Shown here one piece after another: positions 54,800 through 63,601 of a stretch of DNA of 64,000 nt. The stretch's first letter is position 1. Every line of letters starts with the position of its first letter. Origin of the DNA: Paenibacillus sp. HW567 (GTDB taxonomy: Bacteria > Bacillota > Bacilli > Paenibacillales > Paenibacillaceae); assembly GCF_000374185.1 (NCBI RefSeq), contig NZ_KB910518.1, positions 1,296,546-1,360,545 on the forward strand. The letters run 5' to 3'. The notes below the pieces were generated by a model. It was not told the DNA's origin and ran no database searches. It was given only the letters and a program-made list of their open reading frames with translations. A program made the position numbers and the translations under genes.

Positions 54800-55708
54800 A
54801 TGAATAACGAGTTATTTAATGCAGCCGTATGGGAAAAGGACTGGAAGGAGGACCCGGCGGCGATGGGCAATGTCCTCAAGAAGTCCGGGATGGACCCGAC
54901 GCATGGGTTTGACCACAAGGCACAAGCTTTTAACGAAGAGGTGTTCAGTGCAGCGGGAAGACGCAGAAGCGAGCGGATTATCGGCTGGCTTGAGGGCCAG
55001 GGGGTGGATTTCTCCGGGCTGTCTGTCCTTGATGTGGGCGCGGCCTCGGGCGGCTTCACGGTTCCTTTCGCCGAGCGGGGAGCGCGGGTTACAGCCGTTG
55101 AGCCTAACCTTCCGTTATCCCGGCTGTTTCTGGAGAATACATCCAAGTTCGCGCCGGGCCGGGTGGAGCTGGTGCATGAAGCTTTTGAGGAGGTGGATAT
55201 TGCCGCCAAAGGCTGGATGGGAGCCTTCGACCTCGTATTTGTGTCCATGTGCCCCGTGGTTGTCGATTGGGAGAGTGTGGAGAGGCTGCTTAGCTGTGCG
55301 CGTCAATATTGCTATATTAGTCTGATGGCGGGGCGCAGGGAGCATAGTCTGATGAATGAGGTTGTCCCGTTGCTGTCCGGAGAGAAGCTGGCTATAGAGA
55401 GCTCGGATATGGCTTATTTGAATCATCTGCTGTATCTGAAGGGCTATTCCTTCGAGTCGCTGGTGACCCGTGAGATGAAGACCGGCGAAGCCGCCCGCGA
55501 AGAAGCCATAGAGGAAGCGATGCAACTGCTGAAGCATCACGGGCTGCCCGCAGATAATACCTCCCGCAACATTGTTACAGAGTATGTTCACAGCACTTAT
55601 CCTGACGGCAAGGTCGCCATCCGCCAGGGCGGACGCTTTGGCAAGGTGCTGATCCGGCTGCAGGAGCTGAATATGTACAGCAGAGCGGAGAGCGGTAAGC
55701 GCGGTTAA
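54800..55708 (+). CDS. Class I SAM-dependent methyltransferase
   Basis: A 302-aa Rossmann-fold methyltransferase. The SAM-binding motif I reads LDVGAASGGFTVPFAERG (about residues 77-94), with acidic Glu at the end of strand 2 in VTAVEPNLP. The substrate is not evident; a small-molecule or porphyrin/metabolite methylase is equally possible. AGGAAAGGGATG lies upstream. It shares an operon with the Rrf2 regulator, which suggests a role in redox, NO or iron-sulfur stress, by inference. Confidence 0.82.
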   Translation: MNNELFNAAVWEKDWKEDPAAMGNVLKKSGMDPTHGFDHKAQAFNEEVFSAAGRRRSERIIGWLEGQGVDFSGLSVLDVGAASGGFTVPFAERGARVTAVEPNLPLSRLFLENTSKFAPGRVELVHEAFEEVDIAAKGWMGAFDLVFVSMCPVVVDWESVERLLSCARQYCYISLMAGRREHSLMNEVVPLLSGEKLAIESSDMAYLNHLLYLKGYSFESLVTREMKTGEAAREEAIEEAMQLLKHHGLPADNTSRNIVTEYVHSTYPDGKVAIRQGGRFGKVLIRLQELNMYSRAESGKRG

Positions 55709-55753
55709 ACCGGCCGGACCTTGTATTTCTGACAAAAGATGATATGTTATAGG

Positions 55754-55779
55754 TAGATCCCCACCGCGGGATCTATTTT
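55754..55779 (+). terminator. Rho-independent terminator
   Basis: TAGATCCC pairs with GGGATCTA across CACCGC, followed by TTTTA. It lies 46 bp after the methyltransferase gene. Confidence 0.75.
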
Positions 55780-55864
55780 ACTATTACGGAAGGAATGATG
55801 GAAATGAGAGGGCAAGATCAGATTTTCGAGCAGGACCGGATGAAGAAGGCAGGTGAAATCTACT

Positions 55865-56293
55865 ATGAGCCATAGTCTGATTACGTTTCCCATGCGTGAG
55901 GAGCTTGTGCGCCAACTGGTATATTTCGATGAGCATATGTTTGCCATACTTGACCGGATGGCACAGGAATCGGCTGCGGAAAGAGCGGAAACCCGGGCGA
56001 TGATCAAGACTTATCAAGAGTGTGTGCAGCGGATTCTGTCCGGTGCCGGCGATGATCTGGAGCGCTCCGTAGTGCTTATCGGCTCTTGGATATCTCTGAA
56101 GATTGGCCCGGAGACGCTGAAGGAGTCTTACACGATTGTAATTCCGGAGGACACCGGACTGGATGAGCACTGCATTTCACTGTGGTCTCCGATGGGCAGG
56201 GCGCTGCTCCTGGCTGAACCCGGTGAGACGGTAACGGTTCATACGCCCTTGGGCAGCGATCAGGTGCTGGTGCTGAATAATATGTACGTTTAG
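55865..56293 (+). CDS. GreA/GreB C-terminal-domain family protein
   Basis: A 142-aa protein whose second half (about 68-142) has the C-terminal FKBP-like domain of transcript-cleavage factors: VLIGSWISLKIGPETLKESY, ISLWSPMGRALLLAEPGE and VTVHTPLGSDQVLVLN. The N-terminal half is helical but shorter than the GreA coiled coil, so this is probably an Rnk- or GreA-like accessory RNA-polymerase-binding protein rather than GreA itself. The ATG at 55865 follows AGGTGA by eight bases; an in-frame GTG at 55853 would overlap that site. A 25-codon frame upstream overlaps the start and may couple translation. Confidence 0.8.
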   Translation: MSHSLITFPMREELVRQLVYFDEHMFAILDRMAQESAAERAETRAMIKTYQECVQRILSGAGDDLERSVVLIGSWISLKIGPETLKESYTIVIPEDTGLDEHCISLWSPMGRALLLAEPGETVTVHTPLGSDQVLVLNNMYV

Positions 56294-56315
56294 GACAATA
56301 AGAGGTTTACGCTAA

Positions 56316-56353
56316 AACGGCTGCGCCGTCCATTCAGGGACGGCGCAGCCGTT
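56316..56353. terminator. Strong hairpin between convergent genes
   Basis: AACGGCTGCGCCGTCC and its exact complement form a 16-bp stem with a 6-nt loop. T-tracts are short on both sides. It lies between the convergent GreA-like and NAD synthetase genes and probably stops transcription from both. Confidence 0.8.
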
Positions 56354-56399
56354 GCTGCTTCTACTGTTCAAGCTGGCTGTTGGGCAGGCAGGCTTGTGC

Positions 56400-58337
56400 T
56401 TATAATGCCTCCGCTTCGCGCAGCCAAAGGGCAGCGGAGGCATCGCTTGGCATGCGCCAGTCGCCGCGCGGCGAGAGGCTGACCGTACCAACCTTAGGAC
56501 CGTCCGGCAGACAGGAACGCTTGAACTGCTGGGTGAAGAAACGTTTGATGAATACGCGCAGCCAGTCTGTAAGCTGCTCTTTGGTATAGGTGTCGCCAAA
56601 GGCATGACGCGCGAGATAGAATATCTTCGCTGGCGAAGCGCCGGTCCGCAGCATGTAATACAGGAAGAAATCATGCACGACATAAGGCCCGAGTATATCC
56701 TCTGTAAGCTGGACGATCTCTCCGGTGGCGGAAGGCGGCAGAAGCTCCGGGCTGATTCCTGTGTCGATGATGCTGTACAGCAGCTTATTCACCGTATCGT
56801 CCGCTTCGTTGTCGGCATACCAGGCGACGACATATTGAATCAGTGTCTTCGGAATCCCCGAATTGACGGCGTACATGGACATATGGTCTCCGTTATAGGT
56901 GCACCATCCGAGTGCAAGCTCCGACAGATCGCCGGTGCCAACGACGATGCCGCCGTTCTTGTTGGCCAGATCCATCAGGATCTGTGTGCGTTCCCGGGCC
57001 TGAACATTCTCATAGGTCAGGTCGTGAACGTCCTTGTCATGGCCGATGTCCTCGAAATGCTGCAGACAGGAAGCCTTAATGTCCACAACCTTGAGCGAGG
57101 CCCCAAGCGCGTTGATGAGTCCTACGGCATTGTCGTAGGTGCGGTTTGTCGTGCCGAAGCCGGGCATGGTCACAGCCAGCACATCGCTGGCCGGACGGCC
57201 CAGCAGCTCCATTGCCCGTACGGCGACCAGCAGCGCCAGCGTTGAATCGAGACCGCCGGAAATGCCGATTACGGCCTGCTTGGTGCCGATGTGGCGGATA
57301 CGCTTCATCAGGCCGGAGGTCTGAATCGAGAGAATCTCCCGGCAGCGCTCGTCGCGCTGCTGCGGGTTCCCGGGAACAAACGGGTTCACCGCCATGCTGC
57401 GGATCAGTTCCCGGTCACTATGCTTGCCGGCGGGAGGGGCGTACAGCACCTCGCGGTAATTCCGGCCGCCCTTGCCGGCCCGGAATGTGCCCATCACCGT
57501 GCGGGAATACTGGATTCTCGGCACGTCAATGTCGGCAACGATGATCCGGCTCTCATGGGTGAAGCGTTCGGATTCGGCGAGCATTTGTCCATTCTCGGCG
57601 ATCAGCGAGTGCCCGCCGAACACGACATCGGTGGTGGATTCGCCGGTATTGCAGCCGGCGTAGACATAGCCGGCCACGCAGGAAGCGGATTGGCTGGAGA
57701 CAAGCTGGCGGCGGTAATCCGCTTTGCCTACCAGCTCATTGCTGGCAGAGGGGTTGAACAGCAGCGTGGCTCCGGCCTGGGCCAGCAGGCTGCTCGGAGG
57801 AACAGGCACCCAGAGATCCTCACAGATTTCCACGCCGAAGGACAAATTGCCGTCTCCCTCACTGGTGAAGATCAGGTCATTGCCGATGGGAACGGCAGCT
57901 CCGTCTATGCGCAGCTCCGTTACTTCAAGCTCCTCGGCTCCGGCAAACCAGCGGGGCTCGTAGAATTCGCTGTATCCCGGGATGCAGGTCTTCACCACCA
58001 GGCCCAGGATATTGCCGTGCTGCATTACGGCTGCGCAATTGAACAGCCGGCTCTTGACCGAGACAGGCAGCCCGGCGATGACGATCAGGTCGCGCCCTTT
58101 TGTGGCTGCGGAGATTTTGAGCAGCGCCTCCATGGCGGCCGCCTGCAGCGTGGGCTGAAGGAATAAATCGGCGCAGGTATAGCCGGTTATGCAGAGCTCA
58201 GGCAGGACCAGATATTCGACCTGCTTCTTATCCGCTTGTGTGATGACCTCAATGATTTGTTCTGCATTAAATGCGCAGTCGGCAACCCGCAGTTCAGGGG
58301 AAGCGGCGGCAACTCTCGCAAATCCGAAATTCTGCAT
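56400..58337 (-). CDS. nadE: Glutamine-dependent NAD+ synthetase
   Basis: A 645-aa two-domain enzyme that makes NAD+ from deamido-NAD+, ATP and glutamine, the last step of NAD synthesis. The N-terminal nitrilase-type amidase (about 1-275) carries the triad Glu47 (LPELC), Lys116 (VVKTC) and Cys172 (EICED). The C-terminal synthetase has the pyrophosphatase loop GISGGLDSTLAL. Length is normal for the actinobacterial/Paenibacillus-type long form. The ATG at 58337 follows AGGTGA by 5 bases; a GTG three codons earlier is in frame but lies over that site. It is divergent from the LacI regulator, with 136 bp between them. Confidence 0.95.
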   Translation of the reverse strand: MQNFGFARVAAASPELRVADCAFNAEQIIEVITQADKKQVEYLVLPELCITGYTCADLFLQPTLQAAAMEALLKISAATKGRDLIVIAGLPVSVKSRLFNCAAVMQHGNILGLVVKTCIPGYSEFYEPRWFAGAEELEVTELRIDGAAVPIGNDLIFTSEGDGNLSFGVEICEDLWVPVPPSSLLAQAGATLLFNPSASNELVGKADYRRQLVSSQSASCVAGYVYAGCNTGESTTDVVFGGHSLIAENGQMLAESERFTHESRIIVADIDVPRIQYSRTVMGTFRAGKGGRNYREVLYAPPAGKHSDRELIRSMAVNPFVPGNPQQRDERCREILSIQTSGLMKRIRHIGTKQAVIGISGGLDSTLALLVAVRAMELLGRPASDVLAVTMPGFGTTNRTYDNAVGLINALGASLKVVDIKASCLQHFEDIGHDKDVHDLTYENVQARERTQILMDLANKNGGIVVGTGDLSELALGWCTYNGDHMSMYAVNSGIPKTLIQYVVAWYADNEADDTVNKLLYSIIDTGISPELLPPSATGEIVQLTEDILGPYVVHDFFLYYMLRTGASPAKIFYLARHAFGDTYTKEQLTDWLRVFIKRFFTQQFKRSCLPDGPKVGTVSLSPRGDWRMPSDASAALWLREAEAL

Positions 58338-58439
58338 TTGTTTCACCTATCCTTTGTATGAATGACACGTACTATTAATTGTACCCATGATTTGGTACTG
58401 GTAACAAGTCCATGTCCGCAATTCTACTATACACCTGAA

Positions 58440-58453
58440 ATAACACGTGTTAT
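58440..58453 (+). promoter_or_regulatory. LacI-type operator 1 (autoregulation)
   Basis: ATAACACGTGTTAT is a perfect 14-bp palindrome with a central CG, the hallmark of LacI/GalR-family sites. It lies 20 bp before the LacI-type start codon. The same core is found as a 20-bp palindrome at 59720-59739 before the GH38 gene. Confidence 0.75.
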
Positions 58454-58473
58454 ACTCTTGCCGAGGTGCTGCT

Positions 58474-59514
58474 ATGAGCAAAAAAAGAGTAACCAGCCAC
58501 GACGTAGCCAGGCTTGCAGGCGTGTCCCGCAGCGTGGTTTCTGCCGTGCTGAATGATACGCCGGGCATCGGCGTCAGCGCGGAGACCCGCGAGAACGTGC
58601 TGGCGGCGATCCGGGAGCTGAACTATCATGTGGATGCCCAGGCGCGCAGCATGAAGACCGGCCGCAGCATGAGCCTGGCGGCGTTCGGGGATACCCGGCA
58701 TCCGCTGTTCATGCGGCTGCTGGAGGGTATGCAGAGTGAATGTGAGGCGCATGGCTATCACATTCTGCTCTGCTCGCCGGGCCACAGGCCGGACGGCGAG
58801 GCCAGAGAGGAGCTGGTGGATCTGTACCACCAGCGGAAGATTGACGGAATCGTGACGCTGGACAGCACCAGCTATCACGATGAGGTATGGGCCGCCAAGG
58901 TTAGCGATGCGGGGGTTCCCTATGTCTCCGTCGAAGGGTATGCCGAGACGGAGGGGGTCTGCTCTGTGCTGGCCGATTACAAAGGCAGTGTGCAGCTTGC
59001 GCTTGATTATTTGATGCGCGAAGGCGCTCTGCAACTGCAGGCTCCCCTGTATGCCGAGGTGTATCATGACGGTGTCCGAAGCTGGGCCGAACGGACGCGC
59101 CGGGATGCCTACACCGGCTGGTGCAGCGAACGGGGCATGAGCCCGTTCTCGTTCCGCCTTCCCGAACGGAAAGGACGGGTGAAATGGGAGGAGTGGCTCA
59201 TGAAGCTTACGGATATCAGCAAGCCCGCCCCGCCGCTTCTGGTGAACTGGTCAAGCGGCATCCCGGATTTGTACCGGGCCGCGCACAAGCTGGGTCTGCG
59301 CATCGGCGAAGACCTGCGGGTGATGGCGGCGGACAATACAATTCAGGGGCACCGGCTGAGCCTGCCGTCGCTGAGCTGTGTGGAGATTCCTTATGTGGGC
59401 ATGGGAGAAGAGGCGGTCCGCCGCGTATTGAAGCAAATAGACGGCAGCACGGCGGAAGAGGCTGCCGGGACAATCTGGCTGCCCGCCGTCCTAAGGGCGG
59501 GAGAAAGCGCGTAA
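58474..59514 (+). CDS. LacI-family transcriptional regulator of the mannosidase gene
   Basis: A 346-aa LacI/GalR-type regulator. The N-terminal HTH and hinge helix are VTSHDVARLAGVSRSVVSAVL and AAIRELNYHVDAQARSM (about residues 5-60). A periplasmic-binding-protein-like sensor domain follows (GMQSECEAHGYHILLCSPG, IDGIVTLDS, DLRVMAADNT). The ATG at 58474 has GAGGTG upstream; a GTG nine codons earlier would lie in the operator. It is followed by the GH38 alpha-mannosidase gene, and identical operators stand before both, so it should repress both and be induced by a mannoside. Confidence 0.92.
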   Translation: MSKKRVTSHDVARLAGVSRSVVSAVLNDTPGIGVSAETRENVLAAIRELNYHVDAQARSMKTGRSMSLAAFGDTRHPLFMRLLEGMQSECEAHGYHILLCSPGHRPDGEAREELVDLYHQRKIDGIVTLDSTSYHDEVWAAKVSDAGVPYVSVEGYAETEGVCSVLADYKGSVQLALDYLMREGALQLQAPLYAEVYHDGVRSWAERTRRDAYTGWCSERGMSPFSFRLPERKGRVKWEEWLMKLTDISKPAPPLLVNWSSGIPDLYRAAHKLGLRIGEDLRVMAADNTIQGHRLSLPSLSCVEIPYVGMGEEAVRRVLKQIDGSTAEEAAGTIWLPAVLRAGESA

Positions 59515-59677
59515 GCGCTTTTGAAGGGCAGCAACGCTCCAACGAATACTTGAAGGCGACACTCCGTATCGCTGCTTCGGAAGCATTGGCTCCTCTCAAG
59601 GACGGCAACCGTTTTTACTTGTCGGCGGGAAGCGGGATTATGTATTGCGTTATATCTCATATATTTCTGACAGAAGC

Positions 59678-59712
59678 GGCTCCGTCTGCTGAAGAGACGG
59701 AGGAGCCCTTTT
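59678..59712 (+). terminator. Rho-independent terminator after the LacI-type gene
   Basis: GGCTCCGTCT pairs with AGACGGAGGAGCC (one bulged or mismatched base), followed by CTTTTG. The second hairpin AAAGCGC-GTAA-GCGCTTT spans the stop codon near 59504-59520. The GH38 gene therefore has its own promoter around 59712-59753. Confidence 0.75.
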
Positions 59713-59719
59713 GCCAGTG

Positions 59720-59739
59720 TATATAACACGTGTTATATA
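59720..59739 (+). promoter_or_regulatory. LacI-type operator 2 before the GH38 gene
   Basis: TATATAACACGTGTTATATA is a perfect 20-bp palindrome with the same ATAACACGTGTTAT core as 58440-58453. It is 14 bp before the GH38 start codon, between the upstream terminator and the ribosome-binding site, and would block the promoter or early elongation. Confidence 0.8.
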
Positions 59740-59753
59740 AGGAGGACGAAGGA

Positions 59754-62700
59754 ATGTTCTGGACTGAGGAGAAGCTGGCTGCAAGGCTTCGTGAGCTGGA
59801 AGGGTACCGTTACCGCGGGCTAACCGGGCTGAATGATTGGCTGATGGTGGAGGACAAGGAGGGAGCGAACGGGGAGTATCCGCAACCGCTCGCCGGAGAC
59901 CACAGGCTGCGGCTGGGGGATTACTGGACCGGAAGAGATGTCTATCTCTGGCTGCAGAGAACGGTTGAAGTGCCTGCTGAATGGAAAGGGAGACGTGTGG
60001 TGGGGCTTTTTGATTTTGGCCGAACCGGCGGCGGCAACAATAGCGGGTTCGAGTCGCTGCTGTTTGTGGACGGCAAGCCTTATCAGGGGGTGGATTCCAA
60101 CCACCGGGAGGTTTTTCTGGAGGAGGATGCGGCTGGACAGGAGCTGGATTTCACCTTCCGCTTATGGTCGGGGCTGGAGGGCGGTGGCCTCCCGGTTCCC
60201 CAGGAGCACCGGATGATCCGGGCGGAGCTGGCCTGGCTGGATGAGGCGGCGGATAATTTGTATTTTACGGGCCGGGCGGCTCTGGCTGCTTACAGGCAGC
60301 TTGCGGACAATCAGCCGGAGAAGCAGGAGCTGCTGCTTGCGCTCAACCGGGCATTTAACAGGCTGGACTGGTCGAAGCCGGGCAGCGGAGATTTCTACAG
60401 CTCCGTTCAAGAGGCGGAGTCGCTGCTGCTGGAGCAGCTTGCACTGCTGGAGCGTAAGCATCCTGTTACCGTAACCGCTATCGGTCACACGCATATCGAC
60501 GTTGCCTGGCTGTGGCGACTTGCCCATACCCGGGAAAAAGCGGCGCGTTCCTTCTCCACCGTGCTCCGGCTGATGAAGCAGTTCCCGGAATATGTTTTTT
60601 TGCAAACCCAGCCGCAGCTATATGCCTACATCAAGGAGGATTATCCGGCCATCTATGACGAAATCCGCAAGCGGGTTCAGGAAGGGCGCTGGGAAGCCGG
60701 AGGTGCGATGTGGCTGGAGGCGGACTGCAATCTGACAAGCGGGGAGTCGCTGGTGCGTCAGATTCTGTACGGGACGAAGTTTTTCCGGGAGGAGTTCGGC
60801 GTGGAGTGCCGCTATTTGTGGCTGCCGGATGTGTTCGGCTATAGCTGGGCGCTGCCGCAGATTTTGCGCAAATCGGGAATTGATACATTCATGACTACAA
60901 AAATCAGTTGGAGCCAGTACAACCGGATGCCCCATGATACGTTCCGCTGGAGAGGCATTGACGGCAGCGAAGTGCTCACCCACTTCATCACCACGCCCGA
61001 AGCGCCTGATTCCACTGCCTGGTATTATACCTACAATGGTCTGATTGAGGCCTTTTCCGTACAGGGAATCTGGGATCAGTACCGGGACAAGAGCCTGAAC
61101 CGCGAGCTGCTGCTCTCTTACGGATACGGCGACGGGGGAGGCGGGGTTAACCGGGAAATGCTTGAAATGCGCCGCAGGCTGGACCGGATGCCGGGCATTC
61201 CAAATGTGCAAACAGGCCGGGCAGATGAGTATTTCGAGCGTCTAAATGATACCGTCAAGAATACCGACCAGTATGTTCATACTTGGGATGGGGAGCTGTA
61301 CCTGGAATACCACCGGGGCACGTATACCAGCCAGGCTTATAACAAACGGATGAACCGGAAGCTGGAGCTGCTATACCGTGAGGCGGAATGGCTGCAGATG
61401 CTGCTGGCAGCGGAAACGGGCAGCCTCGGCGATTATCCTGTGAAATCACTGAAGGAGGGCTGGCAGATCATTCTGCGCAATCAATTCCACGATATTATCC
61501 CCGGCTCCTCCATCCGCGAGGTGTATGAGGATTCGCGGCTGGAGTATGCAGAAGCGGAGCGGCTCGGCAGAGCGGCGATAGAGGGGGCTGCGAAGGTGCT
61601 GGCTAAGCAAGTCGGGCAGATGGAACAGGTGGAGCAGTCAGCTTCGCCGCTGGGCACGGACTTCACTGTATTTAACAGTGCCTTCTTTGAGCGGACAGAG
61701 CTGGCAGCAGTCCCTTATGATGCACCAGACGGAGATGTCGTATGGACTGCTGCGGACGGCACAAGGCTTCCGGCCCAGCGTGTCGGCGAGGAGTGGCTGA
61801 TTGAGGTTCCTAATGTTCCAATGCTGGGCAGCACGGTAATCACTTCCAGGCCTGCCGCTGGAGCGGCTGCTCTCGCGGATTCAGCTACGGCCAGCGGCAG
61901 GGCAACGGGGGAAGAGGTTGCCTTGATAGCAGACGGTCCGGTTCCGTTCGAGTGGCAGGATTCCCGGCTTACTACGCCATTTTATGTGCTGGAATGGAAC
62001 GGGGCGGGGCAGCTCAGCCGGATCTATGACCGCCAGGAACAGCGGGAAGTGCTGGCAACGGGCGAGTACGGGAATGTGCTGCAGGTCTTTGAGGATAAGC
62101 CGAAGATGTTCGATGCCTGGGATATTGATCTGTATTATCAGGAGAAAAAGCGGGAAATCAAAGGCCTCCGCTCCGTGGAATTGACGAATTGCGGCGAGCT
62201 GGCGGCGGTGCTGAAATTCACCTGGAATTATATGGACTCCTCTATTATCCAGCAGGTCAAGGTATATGCCGCAAGCCGCCGGATCGACTTCGAGACACTG
62301 GTCGATTGGCATGAGCAGCATCAGCTTTTGAAGGTCGCTTTTCCAGTGGCGGTGCGGGCAACAGAGGCTACCTACGACATCCAGTTCGGCAACGTCAGAC
62401 GGCCGACCCACTGGAATACGAGCTGGGATTATGCCCGGTTCGAGAGTGTGGGCCATCAATGGGCGGATTTATCGGAGCGGGGCTATGGCGTGAGTCTGCT
62501 GAACGATTGTAAGTACGGCTATGATATTAAGGATCATGTAATGCGGCTGTCGCTGATCAAATCGGCCACCGAGCCGGACTGGCAGGCGGATCAAGGGGAG
62601 CACCGGTTCACCTATGCCCTGCTGCCGCATAAGGGGGACTGGGCAGCGGCCGGTACGGTGCATGAGGCCTGGTCGCTGAATAATCCGCTGGGTGCGGTTA

Positions 62701-62990
62701 AGGGCGGCTATCACGCCGGAGCCGGTAAATCCCTCTTCAAGACGGATGCCGCAGGGGTCGCCATTGATGCAGTCAAAATGGCGGAGAACGGCGATGGCTG
62801 CATTGTCCGTATGCATGAATACACGGGAGCCCGCAGCACCGTAACGCTCGGCAGCAACTATCCGGTGCATTCCTGGCAGGAATGCGATCTGCTGGAGCGG
62901 CCGGTTGACGAAGCCAAACCGGGCTCATCGGTTACATTTGAGATGAAGCCTTATGAAATCAGCACCTTTATAGTTCGATTCTCCGTTTAA
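59754..62990 (+). CDS. GH38 alpha-mannosidase, cytoplasmic
   Basis: A 1079-aa family 38 alpha-mannosidase. After an N-terminal domain (about 1-235), the catalytic domain starts at GHTHIDVAWLWRLAHTREK, whose His247 and Asp249 are zinc ligands. The expected nucleophile is Asp359 in LPDVFGYSW. The alpha-mannosidase middle domain (about 500-590) and long C-terminal beta domains (about 640-1079) follow. There is no signal peptide, so imported mannosides or N-glycan fragments are the substrate. The ATG at 59754 has AAGGAGG upstream; an in-frame GTG at 59730 lies in the operator. It is controlled by the LacI-type protein upstream and followed by repeat element copy 3. Confidence 0.95.
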   Translation: MFWTEEKLAARLRELEGYRYRGLTGLNDWLMVEDKEGANGEYPQPLAGDHRLRLGDYWTGRDVYLWLQRTVEVPAEWKGRRVVGLFDFGRTGGGNNSGFESLLFVDGKPYQGVDSNHREVFLEEDAAGQELDFTFRLWSGLEGGGLPVPQEHRMIRAELAWLDEAADNLYFTGRAALAAYRQLADNQPEKQELLLALNRAFNRLDWSKPGSGDFYSSVQEAESLLLEQLALLERKHPVTVTAIGHTHIDVAWLWRLAHTREKAARSFSTVLRLMKQFPEYVFLQTQPQLYAYIKEDYPAIYDEIRKRVQEGRWEAGGAMWLEADCNLTSGESLVRQILYGTKFFREEFGVECRYLWLPDVFGYSWALPQILRKSGIDTFMTTKISWSQYNRMPHDTFRWRGIDGSEVLTHFITTPEAPDSTAWYYTYNGLIEAFSVQGIWDQYRDKSLNRELLLSYGYGDGGGGVNREMLEMRRRLDRMPGIPNVQTGRADEYFERLNDTVKNTDQYVHTWDGELYLEYHRGTYTSQAYNKRMNRKLELLYREAEWLQMLLAAETGSLGDYPVKSLKEGWQIILRNQFHDIIPGSSIREVYEDSRLEYAEAERLGRAAIEGAAKVLAKQVGQMEQVEQSASPLGTDFTVFNSAFFERTELAAVPYDAPDGDVVWTAADGTRLPAQRVGEEWLIEVPNVPMLGSTVITSRPAAGAAALADSATASGRATGEEVALIADGPVPFEWQDSRLTTPFYVLEWNGAGQLSRIYDRQEQREVLATGEYGNVLQVFEDKPKMFDAWDIDLYYQEKKREIKGLRSVELTNCGELAAVLKFTWNYMDSSIIQQVKVYAASRRIDFETLVDWHEQHQLLKVAFPVAVRATEATYDIQFGNVRRPTHWNTSWDYARFESVGHQWADLSERGYGVSLLNDCKYGYDIKDHVMRLSLIKSATEPDWQADQGEHRFTYALLPHKGDWAAAGTVHEAWSLNNPLGAVKGGYHAGAGKSLFKTDAAGVAIDAVKMAENGDGCIVRMHEYTGARSTVTLGSNYPVHSWQECDLLERPVDEAKPGSSVTFEMKPYEISTFIVRFSV

Positions 62991-63005
62991 GCCGGGGAGA
63001 ATGGT

Positions 63006-63487
63006 AGGGCAATCGCTTACGAAATGAACTAAAAACAGGGAAAACAAGGAAAACCGTAAGTTAGGCTGGTGTGATCAGAAATAACTGCAGAAATGCTGTT
63101 GTTAGAGCAAGATCGGGTGGTCCGGTCAGAGAAAACGGCAAAAATGCCGTTATTGGAGCAAGAACTGGCCGTACGGTCAGAAATAACGGCAGAAATGCCG
63201 TTGTTGGAGCAAGATCTGGCAGTACGGTCAGAAAAAACGGCAGAAATGCCGTTGTTAGAGCAAAATCTGGCAGTACGGTCAGAAATAACGGCAAAAATGC
63301 CGTTGTTGGAGCAAGATCGGGTAGTCCGATCAGAAATAACGGCAAAAATGCCCTTGTTGAAGTGAGGAGGGGGAAGTGGGGAAATTCCACCTCAGGTACC
63401 TGGAAAATAAGGTAAATGCCTCCCAAACCATTTATTGCTGAAACTTTGAGCGCAAGGGTTCAAAAATAATCCGTAAGCGATTGCCCT
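63006..63487 (+). repeat. TIR-bounded tandem-repeat element, copy 3
   Basis: AGGGCAATCGCTTACG at 63006-63021 and CGTAAGCGATTGCCCT at 63472-63487 are perfect 16-bp terminal inverted repeats. The left arm (AAATGAACTAAAAACAGGG) and right arm (GGGGAAATTCCACCTCAG, then TTGAGCGCAAGGGTTC) match copy 2. The centre (about 63080-63360) has about six 51-bp units with the dyad AACGGCAGAAATGCCGTT and an ACGGTCAGAAA segment. No gene is encoded. It fills most of the roughly 600 bp between the GH38 and isomerase genes. Confidence 0.88.
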
Positions 63488-63601
63488 GGGAAGAATGGAG
63501 CAATTATTGCAGAACAGGCATCCCTTTCCGCTGAGAAAAGGGATGCCTGTTTGCCGATGCAGCTATTCAGCCAGCAGTGCTTGCTGTGTCCTGAGAATTT
63601 A

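Noticed and set aside
57291..58166. 291-codon plus-strand frame opposite nadE
   Set aside because: nadE on the minus strand has all catalytic residues of both domains; the frame opposite has no motifs.
59121..59726. 201-codon plus-strand frame overlapping the end of the LacI-type gene
   Set aside because: It is out of frame with a good LacI protein and crosses its terminator; no ribosome-binding site was seen.
63061..63426. Three overlapping open frames of 90-121 codons on both strands of repeat copy 3
   Set aside because: Same periodicity artefact of the 51-bp unit; starts lack ribosome-binding sites and lie inside the repeat element.
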